In this document: piece after piece, positions 43,708 to 52,499 of the stretch | How the letters are laid out: every line of letters begins with the position of its first letter | Numbering within the stretch: position 1 is the first letter of the stretch | Origin: Caballeronia arationis | Lineage (GTDB): Bacteria > Pseudomonadota > Gammaproteobacteria > Burkholderiales > Burkholderiaceae | Assembly: GCF_001544975.2 (NCBI RefSeq) | Contig: NZ_FCOG02000002.1 | Location: 124,001-188,000 of the forward strand | Direction of reading: 5' to 3' | DNA length: 64,000 nucleotides | Position numbers and translations under genes: made by a program | Notes under the pieces: model-generated | The model's input: only the letters and a program-made list of their open reading frames with translations | Databases searched by the model: none | Told to the model about the DNA's origin: nothing

Positions 43708-45183
43708 ATGACATATCCCTCCGAAGCGGACTTCAGAGTTCTCCTCGATGCGCTCACGCAATGTGTGCTGCTGCACGACGCGGAAACGAAAGCCATCGTC
43801 TGGGCGAATCGTGCCGCTTGCGTCGCGCTCGGTTTTTCGCTTGACGATCTGCTGCCGCTCAAGGCGCACGACATGACGCGCAACGACGCCAGATACCGGC
43901 GCGAAATTGCGGTGAGTGCAATGGATCGATCGGTCGAACACGGCCCTCAGGCGTACGAGTGGTGCTATCGCTCGCGCACGGGCACGGACATGCTCTCCGA
44001 GGCGATTGCTACCTACGTGCCCTTGAGCGAGCGCGCGGTCGTCATGGTGCAGTTTCGCGACATCAGCGAAGAAGAAGCGATGCGTCAGAAGCTGCGCAGC
44101 TATGAGACGCGCCTGCGCGAATACATGCAGGATCTTGGCGAGGGCGTTGCGGTGATCACGACTCGCGGCAAGGTCGCTTATCTCAGCGAGTCCGGACGGC
44201 GCGTGCTCGGCGTCGCGCCCGATGCACCGCTCGGTGCCGCGCTCGACTACTGCGCGCGCGAGGATCTTGATCGTCTGGTGGCGCAATTGCGCGGCGCGAC
44301 GCGCAACCGTTCGACGCCAGCGCAGCGCTATCGCATTACACGGCGCGACGGAGCAGGACGCTGGTTGCGCATCACGTGCCGGCGCGTCGAGATCGACGAT
44401 GCGCTCAACGGCGTGCTCGTGCATTTCCGCGATATCAGCGAGGAGGTCGAGCTGGAGGACGCGCGTCGAACTGAAGCGCGAATGCTCGAATACGCAGGAC
44501 GTTACAACGCGATGGGTGAAATGGCCACGGCAATCGCCCATGAACTGAGCCAGCCGCTCGCGGCGGTACGCAATTTCATCGAGGGCGCGATTCAGCGCTT
44601 GAGCCAGCCCGATGCAATCGAAAGCGCGATATGGGGTTTGCGCGCCGCCGACCGGCAGGCGGAACACGCGGCGCACATCATCAGGAGCGTGCGCGAATTC
44701 GTCGGGAAACGCGAGCCTGTAGAGACGCAAGCTGACTTGCGCGACGTGCTCGCGGACGTCGCGTACTTTATCCAGCTGCGTGCGCGCGACGAAGGCGTGA
44801 GCGTGAACATCGAACAGTGGTCCGCGCCCTTGCCGGTTCGTTGCGAGCGCGTGCTGATCGGCCAGGTAATCCTCAATCTGGCTTTCAATGCCGTCGACGC
44901 GCTGACCGAAGCGAAGCAAGCTGGACGTACCGTCACACTGGCCACATCCCGAAGCGATGATGCCGCCGAACTTCACGTGACCGACAACGGTCCGGGTGTG
45001 CCAGACGATGTGCTCGACCGCCTGTTCGACGGCTTTTCCTCGTCGAAGGCGGGCGGCAATGGCATCGGCTTGTCGTTGTGCAAGAACATCGTCTCGCGGC
45101 ACGACGGGCGCATCTGGGCGCAGCGTGCGGCAACCGGCGGGCTTGACTGCCGCTTCGCGCTGCCGCTTTCGACGCATCCGTGA
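43708..45183 (+). CDS. PAS-domain sensor histidine kinase divergent from iacA
   Basis: 491 aa from the ATG at 43708 (43687 is also possible; neither has a clear ribosome-binding site). Two PAS domains (VLLHDAETKAIVWANRAACV; VAVITTRGKVAYLSESGRR) precede a dimerisation box with IAHELSQPLAAVRNF and a complete ATPase domain (LNLAFNAVDAL, TDNGPGVPDDV, GGNGIGLSLCKNIV). There is no transmembrane helix, so it senses a cytosolic signal, plausibly an indole-acetate metabolite. No response regulator gene is adjacent, which is unusual for this type. Confidence 0.85.
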   Translation: MTYPSEADFRVLLDALTQCVLLHDAETKAIVWANRAACVALGFSLDDLLPLKAHDMTRNDARYRREIAVSAMDRSVEHGPQAYEWCYRSRTGTDMLSEAIATYVPLSERAVVMVQFRDISEEEAMRQKLRSYETRLREYMQDLGEGVAVITTRGKVAYLSESGRRVLGVAPDAPLGAALDYCAREDLDRLVAQLRGATRNRSTPAQRYRITRRDGAGRWLRITCRRVEIDDALNGVLVHFRDISEEVELEDARRTEARMLEYAGRYNAMGEMATAIAHELSQPLAAVRNFIEGAIQRLSQPDAIESAIWGLRAADRQAEHAAHIIRSVREFVGKREPVETQADLRDVLADVAYFIQLRARDEGVSVNIEQWSAPLPVRCERVLIGQVILNLAFNAVDALTEAKQAGRTVTLATSRSDDAAELHVTDNGPGVPDDVLDRLFDGFSSSKAGGNGIGLSLCKNIVSRHDGRIWAQRAATGGLDCRFALPLSTHP

Positions 45184-45196
45184 GTCCACTATCGAG

Positions 45197-45571
45197 CTAG
45201 CGGCCGAGCGCGCGAGCCGTCTGGCCGCCAATTCCGAAGTCCGTGTTCGGAATGTCCTTGATCATGACGCGCGTGGACTGCAATGGCGCATCGAGGACCG
45301 CGGCGATCGTTTCGGACAGCTGCGCGATCAGCGCTTTCTTTTGTGCGTCCGTGCGTCCTGCGATCAGTATCGCGATGATCACAGGTAACGCGGATGGCGT
45401 GAGCGTGCCGCCAAGACCGATATTCGTTGCGGGCAGTTCGGAAAGCAGGATGCGCACGGACTCGGCGGGCGCGCCGATTGCATCGACGGTCGCTTGCGTC
45501 AGTCCCTGAATGAGCGACGCCTTGCGTTCGACCGCGTGGCCTTGCGGCAGATAGACTTCGAGTGTCGGCAT
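45197..45571 (-). CDS. Fused tandem 4-oxalocrotonate tautomerase-like protein
   Basis: 124 aa made of two similar halves: MPTLEVYLPQG...ATNIGLGG and LPVIIAILIAGRTDAQKKAL...NTDFGIGG. Each half resembles a 4-OT monomer (about 60 aa); only the first can have the N-terminal catalytic Pro after Met removal, and the second has an internal Pro. Fused tautomerases are known, but their substrates vary. It lies between the sensor kinase and iacCD and may act on a ring-opening product. No function is proven. Confidence 0.75.
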   Translation of the reverse strand: MPTLEVYLPQGHAVERKASLIQGLTQATVDAIGAPAESVRILLSELPATNIGLGGTLTPSALPVIIAILIAGRTDAQKKALIAQLSETIAAVLDAPLQSTRVMIKDIPNTDFGIGGQTARALGR

Positions 45572-45634
45572 GATGGCGTTTCAGTTGGACGTGCGCGCAT
45601 CAGCGTAAAGCGGGCGCCGATGCGCGCCTCTGCA

Positions 45635-46135
45635 TCAAAGCAGGAAGCCGATGGCGCTGAGCGCTTCGGTGGAATCGATCAGACGGATGACCTTCTCGAC
45701 GAGACGCGGCTCGCCGCTCGCCATGCTGATCTTGTGCGTGAGATCGGCGGCGAAGATCGTCGACACCCCGCGCTTGTACGCAACAATGACCTGTGACGAT
45801 TTCACTTCGACTCCGTCCGCGCTATCGCTCGACAGCGTGAAGCGCGACACGGTGCGCACGGTGCGCGCCGCATCCGACGCGGAAGCCGAATAACCGGACG
45901 TCATGCGTTCTACGCGTTTTTCGCGCATGTCGTGATCGTCGTAGGCGTAGTTCAGCGTCGACGCGTAATCGGTCGTGTCGGGATCGATCGGCACCACGTA
46001 AAAGCCCTTGGGCTCCCACAATTCGAGCCACGCGGCATAGTCGCGACGATCGAGCAATTCGGCTTCGCGCCAGATGAACTCGATCGCACGCGCGAAGGTC
46101 TGATGGGAAAAGAGTACGTTGCGGTCGTCCATCAT
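45635..46135 (-). CDS. iacD: Ring-hydroxylating dioxygenase beta subunit (IacD-like)
   Basis: 166 aa from the ATG at 46135, overlapping the iacC stop (ATGA). FIWREAELLDRRDYAAWLEL and GFYVVPIDPDT are typical of the small, NTF2-like beta subunits of Rieske dioxygenases. It would form the alpha/beta hexamer with IacC, which oxidises the indole-derived intermediate on the way to catechol. Confidence 0.88.
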   Translation of the reverse strand: MMDDRNVLFSHQTFARAIEFIWREAELLDRRDYAAWLELWEPKGFYVVPIDPDTTDYASTLNYAYDDHDMREKRVERMTSGYSASASDAARTVRTVSRFTLSSDSADGVEVKSSQVIVAYKRGVSTIFAADLTHKISMASGEPRLVEKVIRLIDSTEALSAIGFLL

Positions 46136-47415
46136 GCCTGCTCCATCATTGCGCGCCATTGCTTGTAGGCTTCGCGCATGCCGGTCTCATCCGTGGCGTG
46201 CGCGGTCTTCTCCCCGTTCGATGCAGTCGTTTCGCGGTTGAGGCCTCGGTTGACGAGGATCGGCACGTCAGGGCCCGCGTGCGAGCCGCGCTGCACCCGT
46301 TCCCATGCTTCCGCGTCGTCAGGGCTGCCGAAACCGAACGGACCCTGGAAATGTTCGTGAATGCGCAGACGCACGCGATTGGCTTCCTCGGGGCCGCCAT
46401 CCATCGCGAGCGCGACGTGACGGATTTCCGTTTCCTCAGCGGAGATCGGCCGCAAGACGCGGAAGAAGGCCATCGACAGCGCGAGGTTCGGAAAGAGATT
46501 CAGATTGAAGCCGACGCCCATCAGCGAGCGCACGATGCGGCGCACTTCGTCCGGCGTGTGCTTTTCCGAGAGTTTCGCAGCGAGTTCACTGAAGCGCTCC
46601 GGCAGCGGCGCGCCATCGTCCTGGTCGAGATCGACGATCTCGGGAACCAGCAGCGCAAGGCTGTGGCCGTTGCCAAGCGCGCGGCAGAACGCCTGATCGC
46701 TCGTCATGAAGCTCGTGATGACGGCGGCGGTTTCGTCGTCGATGGATTTCATCCACGACTTGTGAACGACAGGGAAGTGGTAGAGGTCCGTCGTGTTCTC
46801 GAGCTGAATCTTCCAGTTGCCCTTGAACTTGAACTTGTGCTCGCCGTTGGCCTTGATCGGGTAGCCCGCGCCTTGCTTCATGAACAGATCGATCCAGGGC
46901 TTCGCGCCGCCGAGAAAGTCTTCGAGCGGTTCGATCGCTTCGTTGAAGCTCGCGAAAACAAGTCCTTGATAAATCCCGACGCACAGTTTCTTCAGCGGCA
47001 GATCGCCTTTCTCGCAGACGCCTTCATAGCCGTCGCCGTAGGGCAGGGCGCGCAGCGCCCCATCGAGCGCGTAGGACCAACTGTGATACGGGCACGTGAA
47101 GCCCTTTGCGTTGCCCTTGTGTTCCTCGCACACGGTCGCGCCGCGATGGCGGCAGCGGTTCTGCAGCACGTTCACCGCGCCCGTCTTGTCGCGCACGACG
47201 ATCACCGGCTGGCGGCCGATCGTCGTCGTGACAAAGTCGCCGGGCTTCGGCAGTTCGCTTTCATGCGCAACCCAGATCCACGTCTTGTAGAAGATGCGCT
47301 CGAGTTCGGCTTCGAACAGATCGGGATCGTAGTAGAGAGAAGGCGCAATGCGATCAGACTCTGCGCGCTTCGCAAGCGCGCTCGTGTCGATGGTTTGGTA
47401 GGTTGGCGTACTCAT
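46132..47415 (-). CDS. iacC: Rieske ring-hydroxylating dioxygenase alpha subunit (IacC-like)
   Basis: 427 aa. The Rieske cluster is CRHRGATVCEEHKG...CPYHSW (Cys-x-His, Cys-x2-His) and the mononuclear iron ligands are in TTDLYHFPVVH, with a distal Asp expected later. The ATG at 47415 is preferred because the upstream operator-like motif then sits at a distance similar to the other operons; an ATG at 47466 with AGAGGA before it is the alternative. With IacD and the IacF reductase it forms the second oxygenase of indole-3-acetate degradation. Confidence 0.88.
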   Translation of the reverse strand: MSTPTYQTIDTSALAKRAESDRIAPSLYYDPDLFEAELERIFYKTWIWVAHESELPKPGDFVTTTIGRQPVIVVRDKTGAVNVLQNRCRHRGATVCEEHKGNAKGFTCPYHSWSYALDGALRALPYGDGYEGVCEKGDLPLKKLCVGIYQGLVFASFNEAIEPLEDFLGGAKPWIDLFMKQGAGYPIKANGEHKFKFKGNWKIQLENTTDLYHFPVVHKSWMKSIDDETAAVITSFMTSDQAFCRALGNGHSLALLVPEIVDLDQDDGAPLPERFSELAAKLSEKHTPDEVRRIVRSLMGVGFNLNLFPNLALSMAFFRVLRPISAEETEIRHVALAMDGGPEEANRVRLRIHEHFQGPFGFGSPDDAEAWERVQRGSHAGPDVPILVNRGLNRETTASNGEKTAHATDETGMREAYKQWRAMMEQA

Positions 47416-47513
47416 CGTGGTCGTGGGGAGAAGTTGAGTGGGCGACACGAGGATGTCGACGAACATCGGCGCATCCTCTCGTTGACATCAGTCTCGCTTT
47501 CCGAAGATCATGC

Positions 47514-47530
47514 GTCAAATCGATTAAAAA
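47514..47530 (-). promoter_or_regulatory. iac/cat operator motif before iacCD
   Basis: On the minus strand TTTTTAATCGATTTGAC, 99 bp before the iacC ATG and 44 bp before the divergent LysR gene. It matches sites at 49530, 52452, 57415 and 58956, suggesting the LysR-encoded binding site. Confidence 0.55.
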
Positions 47531-47573
47531 CAGGTCGTCGAATAAGTGCGGCCGATATCTCGGAGTTCCCACA

Positions 47574-48494
47574 ATGACTTCCATCGACCACGTCGATCTG
47601 AATCTCTTGCGCGTCTTTCAAGCCATCGTGGAAGAACGCAGCCTCACAAAGGCAGGGGAACGGCTTGCGCTTTCGCAGCCTGCGGTCAGCTATTCGCTGG
47701 GACGCTTGCGAACGCTGTTCGACGACACGCTTTTCATTCGCACGCGCGCGGGCATGCAGCCCACGCCTGTCGCGCTCGAACTCGCGGAGATCGTGGGACG
47801 CGCGCTCGATACCGTGCGCCAGGCGCTGCGCTACGCCGAACGATTCGATCCCGCAACGAGCACGCGGACGTTTCGCCTGTCTCTCTCGGATGCTGGCGAA
47901 ATGGCGTATCTGCCCGCGATCTGCGCGGCGATGCAGGAAGCCGCGCCACGCGCGAAGTTGCTGGTCGAGCCGTTGCCGGTGGAAGACATAGAAGAGGCGT
48001 TGCGATCCAGCCGGCTCGACTTCGCGATCGGGAACCTGCCGTCCCTGCTGCCGCGCACGCGCCATAGCCTGCTGTTCGAAGAGTCATACGTATGCATGAC
48101 GCGCAAGCGCCGCGACTTGCCGGCAGGGAACACGCTGAAGCTCGACCAGTTTCTTGCCGCGTCACACGTGCAGGTGCGCTCGCTCGAACACAGTCACCAT
48201 GCGCTCGACGATGCGCTGCGAGCGCAAGGCGTCGGACGCAATATCGCGCTGGCACTGCCGCACTTCGTTGCCGTGCCGGGCGTGCTCGCTGCAACGGATC
48301 TGCTCGCCACGCTGCCCGAGCGGCTCGCGCACATCCTCAATCGAGGCGATGCGTTTCGCATCTATGCGCTGCCCGTGCCATTGCCGAAGGCTGCCGTGAC
48401 GATGCACTGGCACGAGCACTTTCACGAAGATGAAGGCATCGCCTGGATGCGCGACCTGATGGCCGAGCTCCTGGCGAACTTCGAGAAGATGTGA
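47574..48494 (+). CDS. LysR-family regulator of the iac locus
   Basis: 306 aa from the ATG at 47574 with GGAG upstream. The HTH is LLRVFQAIVEERSLTKAGER...LSQPAVSYSLGRLRTLF, of the NodD/PcpR/LinR-like group, followed by an effector domain. It is divergent from iacCD and its upstream region carries a copy of the motif shared by several iac and cat operons, so it is the best candidate regulator of the auxin-degradation regulon, along with the second LysR at 52500. Confidence 0.87.
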   Translation: MTSIDHVDLNLLRVFQAIVEERSLTKAGERLALSQPAVSYSLGRLRTLFDDTLFIRTRAGMQPTPVALELAEIVGRALDTVRQALRYAERFDPATSTRTFRLSLSDAGEMAYLPAICAAMQEAAPRAKLLVEPLPVEDIEEALRSSRLDFAIGNLPSLLPRTRHSLLFEESYVCMTRKRRDLPAGNTLKLDQFLAASHVQVRSLEHSHHALDDALRAQGVGRNIALALPHFVAVPGVLAATDLLATLPERLAHILNRGDAFRIYALPVPLPKAAVTMHWHEHFHEDEGIAWMRDLMAELLANFEKM

Positions 48495-48495
48495 T

Positions 48496-49464
48496 TCAGA
48501 GGTCGAGGACCAGCACGGGCGAGCGCGAACGCGAGATGCAACAGCAGATCACGCTGTTGCTCGCGCGCTCGGCCTTGCTCAGACAGTGGTCGCGATGCTC
48601 CGGCTCGCCGCTCATGACATCGACCATGCAAGTCCCGCACACCCCTTCGCCGCACGAGGTGTCCACTTCGATGCCGATCGACGCGAGCGCTTCCACGATG
48701 GAGGTCTTCGCATCCACGCGCACGGTTTGGCCCGTGCTCGCGAGTTGCACGTCGAAGCTGTCGAGCGGGTTGTCGGTGGCGGGCGCCGGTTCGGCCTTGA
48801 AACGTTCGAGATGGATGGCCTCTGCCGGAAGACGCGCCTGCGCCCGGTCGACCACCAGGTCCATGAAAGGCGCGGGGCCACATGTGTAGACGTGCGCGCC
48901 CGGACCCGCTTCGCGCAGGCACGCATCGAGTTCTTCCGGAAAGCCGTCGCGCTGCACGCCGAAATGCAGCTTGACGTGCTGGTCGAATGGCGCGCGTGCG
49001 AGCAGCGTCATGAATGCGGCATGCGTTTCGCTGCGGGCGAAGTAATGCAGCGTGAAGCGCGCCTGGCGGGCGGCGAGCCGATAAGCCATCGAAAACAGCG
49101 GCGTGATGCCGATGCCCGCGCCGATCAGGATATGCTCGCTTGCGCTTTCCTCCAGCCGGAACAGATTTCGCGGTGCGCCGATGGACAACTCGGTGCCGAC
49201 TTTCACTTCCTCGTGCAGCGAGCGCGAGCCGCCGCGCGATTCAGCCTCTTTCTTCACGGCGAAGATGTGCGAATCCAGACGTTCCGGATCGCCGCACAGC
49301 GAATATTGACGCGTAATGCCCGATGGACTCGTGACGTCGATATGCGCGCCCGGCTCATAGCGATCGAAGGGCCGCCCATCGAGGCGCGAGATGCTGAATG
49401 ACCGGACGCCATGCGCTTCCTCGCGCAAAGCGTCCACCCGAACTTTCAGGGTCTGAGCTTGCAT
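48496..49464 (-). CDS. iacF: Phthalate-dioxygenase-reductase-type ferredoxin reductase (IacF-like)
   Basis: 322 aa. Flavin-binding RQYSLCG, NAD-binding LIGAGIGITPLFSMAYRL and the C-terminal plant-type [2Fe-2S] site (TSCGEGVCGTCMVDVMSG with a later Cys in RDHCLS) occur in the order of one-piece class IA reductases. It would deliver electrons from NADH to the IacCD dioxygenase. It is the last gene of a leftward run that includes two transporters, with its own operator-like motif 66 bp upstream. Confidence 0.87.
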   Translation of the reverse strand: MQAQTLKVRVDALREEAHGVRSFSISRLDGRPFDRYEPGAHIDVTSPSGITRQYSLCGDPERLDSHIFAVKKEAESRGGSRSLHEEVKVGTELSIGAPRNLFRLEESASEHILIGAGIGITPLFSMAYRLAARQARFTLHYFARSETHAAFMTLLARAPFDQHVKLHFGVQRDGFPEELDACLREAGPGAHVYTCGPAPFMDLVVDRAQARLPAEAIHLERFKAEPAPATDNPLDSFDVQLASTGQTVRVDAKTSIVEALASIGIEVDTSCGEGVCGTCMVDVMSGEPEHRDHCLSKAERASNSVICCCISRSRSPVLVLDL

Positions 49465-49529
49465 GATCAATTGCCTTCCGGTGTGTCTTTGGGGACGATG
49501 CGTCGAGGTTAGCGCCGTCGAGCGAATAA

Positions 49530-49546
49530 GTGAAATTGGTTAAAAA
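49530..49546 (-). promoter_or_regulatory. iac/cat operator motif before iacF
   Basis: On the minus strand TTTTTAACCAATTTCAC, 66 bp upstream of iacF. The first bases overlap the stop codon of the preceding MFS gene. Confidence 0.45.
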
Positions 49547-50964
49547 GCCTTGGACACATCAGCCGGATTTATTTCTCTGCCGTCTGACACGGCGATATCC
49601 GATGCTTCTGCCGTCACGCGCGACTCAAGCGCCTCGCGTTCGAGACTCGCGCGATAGTGTCTGCACCCACGGAAGAGCAGGACCACGGCGAGCGCGGTCG
49701 CGATGGCGTCGATGATCGTCATCGACTGCCCGACCGCGAGCGGCGAGCCGAACACCTTGTCGGTGATGAGCGCGACGGCCGTCGTGCCGAGGCCCAGCCC
49801 GATGAGGTTCGACACGAGCAGTAACATCGCGGAGATTTGCGCGCGCATCTGATTGGGCGCAAGCGATTGCATCGCGGCGGCCGAGGTCGCGAGCGGGAAC
49901 GACGCAAAGAACATCGCAGCGACCAGCCATGCGAGCGATGCGTTGAGGCTCGCTGTCTGCGCGAACGCAATGGCCGGAACGAACATGCACGCGGCGCCGA
50001 TGAACGCGGCTCGCATGGGCGCATCCGCGTGACCGCGACGTAGCAGACGATCGCTCAGCCAGCCACCGCAGAACACGCCCGCCGTGTTGGCGACCAGCAT
50101 CACAGTGCCGAGCGTGTAGCCTGCTTCGACCGGCGTAAGTCCGAAGCGGCGCATGTAAAACGCGGGGCTCCAGCTCATCAGGCAATACAGCGTCATGGCA
50201 TAGAAGGAGAAGCCAAGGTAATGGCAGAAAAACGTCTTGCGATGAGATGCTATGAAACGTACGGAGTCCGCCATCGACACGCGCCTGACACGGCCCGCGC
50301 CGTCCTGCGCGAGGCCTTTGCGCGCGGGGTCATGCACCGTCAGCTTGAAAAGTAGCGCGATGAGGAGGCCGGGCAGCCCGACGATGAAGAACGTGATCTG
50401 CCAGGCGCGAACCTCGCCGAGCAGCGGCAGCGTAAATACGCTCGCATGCTTGAGCAATGCAATCACATATCCGCCGACGAGAAACGCGATACCGCCTCCG
50501 ATGAACGAGCCCAACGAATACACGCCTACCGCACACCCGAGTTTCGATTTGGGGAAAAGGTCCGCGAGCATCGAGTAGGCGCCGGGCGACAGCGCGGCCT
50601 CGCCGACACCCACGCTCATGCGCGAGATGAACATGTGCGCGAAGTTCTGGCTCATTCCGCACGCGGCGGTCGCCACGCTCCACAGCGCGATGCCGCTGGC
50701 GATGATGCGCGGACGCGCGAAGCGGTCGGCCAGATAAGCGATCGGCATGCCCATCACCGCGTAGAAGAGGGAGAAAGCAAAGCCGTGAAGAAGGCTGAAT
50801 TGGGTATCGGTAAGATGCAGGTCTCGCTTGATCGGCTCGATCATCAACGCGAGCACTTGCCGGTCGATGAAGGAAAAGATGTACGCCAGCATGCAGATGA
50901 GGACGACATACCACTCATAGGTATAACGCTTGCCCGCGGGCTTCGTCAGGGGCGACGGGTTCAT
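49540..50964 (-). CDS. MFS transporter of the iac locus
   Basis: 474 aa with GGAGAG before the ATG. Twelve helices are visible, with FSFIDRQVLALMIEPIKRDL in helix 1 and the DRFARPRIIASG loop after helix 2; helix 1 resembles spinster/ACS-type aromatic acid or hexuronate carriers. Located directly upstream of iacF, it probably imports indole-3-acetate or a related acid. Substrate is inferred from context only. Confidence 0.82.
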   Translation of the reverse strand: MNPSPLTKPAGKRYTYEWYVVLICMLAYIFSFIDRQVLALMIEPIKRDLHLTDTQFSLLHGFAFSLFYAVMGMPIAYLADRFARPRIIASGIALWSVATAACGMSQNFAHMFISRMSVGVGEAALSPGAYSMLADLFPKSKLGCAVGVYSLGSFIGGGIAFLVGGYVIALLKHASVFTLPLLGEVRAWQITFFIVGLPGLLIALLFKLTVHDPARKGLAQDGAGRVRRVSMADSVRFIASHRKTFFCHYLGFSFYAMTLYCLMSWSPAFYMRRFGLTPVEAGYTLGTVMLVANTAGVFCGGWLSDRLLRRGHADAPMRAAFIGAACMFVPAIAFAQTASLNASLAWLVAAMFFASFPLATSAAAMQSLAPNQMRAQISAMLLLVSNLIGLGLGTTAVALITDKVFGSPLAVGQSMTIIDAIATALAVVLLFRGCRHYRASLEREALESRVTAEASDIAVSDGREINPADVSKAF

Positions 50965-51058
50965 GCTGTCTCTCCGGTATGGATGTGCGAAAGCACTCGC
51001 GACGGCGCGGGCCGCGCGAATGCAGATCGATGTGTGTTGGATGAAAAGGGAAGCGGCG

Positions 51059-52366
51059 TTACTTCTGATGCGTTTCGCGCGTGAATTTCAACGTCACGAC
51101 GGTGACGAGGCTGAGCGCGATCAGAAAGAGGGAGACAGGCCAGTAAGCGTGGTAACGCGAGAGCAGCGCTATAGCAATGAGGGGCGACAGGCCACCCGCG
51201 AAAATCGACGCCACTTCATGACCGAGCGCGACGCCGGAATAGCGCACCTCGGTGTCGAAAAGTTCGCCGACGAGGGCGGGCAGCGTGCCGATCATCGCGC
51301 CGTGACACACGGCCGTGCCGAGCACGAGCGCAAGCCAGACGAGCGGAGTGGAATGCGTGTCGAGCAGCCAGAAGAACGGGAACGCCATCAGTGCGAGCGA
51401 GATTGCGCCGATCATGTAGACGGGCTTGCGTCCGATGCGGTCCGAGAGTTTGCCCCATGCGAGCATCGCGCCCATTTCGACCACCATCGCCAGCATGACG
51501 CCGGTGAGCATCGTCGAGTTGGGAATGCCGGAGAACTTGCCGTATACGAGCGAGAACGCAAGGAAAATATACGCGCCGCCGTTTTCCGCGACCCGCAAAC
51601 CCATCGCCATCAGAATCTCTTTGGGATGCCGGCGGATCGCTTCGAGCACGGGCATGTGCGACGTGGTCCCCGCTTTCTCCGCACTCGCGAACTCGCGGCT
51701 TTCCGGCAGCCTGCGGCGGATGTACACGCCGATCGCGAAGATCAGGATGCTGGCGAGAAACGGCAGACGCCATCCCCACGAAATGAACTGATCGTGCGGA
51801 AGCGCCTGCACAGCGAGAAACGCGGCCGAAGAAAGCACGAACCCGCCGCCCACTCCCAGTTGGCTCCACGCCGCGTAATAACCGCGCTTCTCGGGTGGTG
51901 CGCTCTCACTGATCATCAGCACACCGCCGCCCCATTCACCGCCGGACGCGATGCCTTGCAGCAATCGCAATGCAACCAGCGCGGCAGGCGCCCACAGGCC
52001 GACGTGGTCGTAGGTCGGCAACAGGCCGATGCCGAAGGTCGCAAAGCCCATGATGAGCAGCGTCCACACGAGCGAGGCGCGGCGTCCGTAGCGGTCGCCG
52101 ATATGCCCGAACACGACGCCCCCGAGCGGTCGAGCGATGAAGCCCATTGCGAACGCGGCGAACGCGCCTAGCGTACCGATCAGCGGGTCTGCGTTGGCGG
52201 GAAAAAACAATTGTCCGAACACGAGCGCGGCCGCCGTGCCGTACACGAAGAAGTCGTACCACTCCATCGCATTGCCCGCGACAGACGCCACGACGATACG
52301 TTTGAGTGCGCGATCCGGCATCGCGGTGCCGTACTCGGCACGGGCGGAGGATTGAACCGTAGACAT
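51059..52366 (-). CDS. MHS-family MFS transporter of the iac locus
   Basis: 435 aa from the ATG at 52366. GNAMEWYDFFVYGTAAALVF at the start and GHIGDRYGRRASL after helix 2 are the metabolite:H+ symporter (MHS) signature, as in shikimate and alpha-ketoglutarate permeases. It is preceded by the shared operator-like motif and followed by another MFS gene and iacF on the same strand. Likely a second uptake system for an aromatic acid. Confidence 0.83.
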   Translation of the reverse strand: MSTVQSSARAEYGTAMPDRALKRIVVASVAGNAMEWYDFFVYGTAAALVFGQLFFPANADPLIGTLGAFAAFAMGFIARPLGGVVFGHIGDRYGRRASLVWTLLIMGFATFGIGLLPTYDHVGLWAPAALVALRLLQGIASGGEWGGGVLMISESAPPEKRGYYAAWSQLGVGGGFVLSSAAFLAVQALPHDQFISWGWRLPFLASILIFAIGVYIRRRLPESREFASAEKAGTTSHMPVLEAIRRHPKEILMAMGLRVAENGGAYIFLAFSLVYGKFSGIPNSTMLTGVMLAMVVEMGAMLAWGKLSDRIGRKPVYMIGAISLALMAFPFFWLLDTHSTPLVWLALVLGTAVCHGAMIGTLPALVGELFDTEVRYSGVALGHEVASIFAGGLSPLIAIALLSRYHAYWPVSLFLIALSLVTVVTLKFTRETHQK

Positions 52367-52451
52367 GTCTGCTCGCATTGGAAGAAGTAGGGCATGCGGC
52401 CTTTCAGAAGGCTTTTGCATGTCACGCAGTGTCGAGTCGACAGATATCGGC

Positions 52452-52468
52452 GTCAAATTGGCCGAAAA
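52452..52468 (-). promoter_or_regulatory. iac/cat operator motif before the MHS transporter
   Basis: On the minus strand TTTTCGGCCAATTTGAC, 86 bp before the transporter start and 32 bp before the stop of the LysR gene to its right. Confidence 0.55.
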
Positions 52469-52499
52469 GACCTTCGGGTATCAGTGCGGCAAATGGGCG

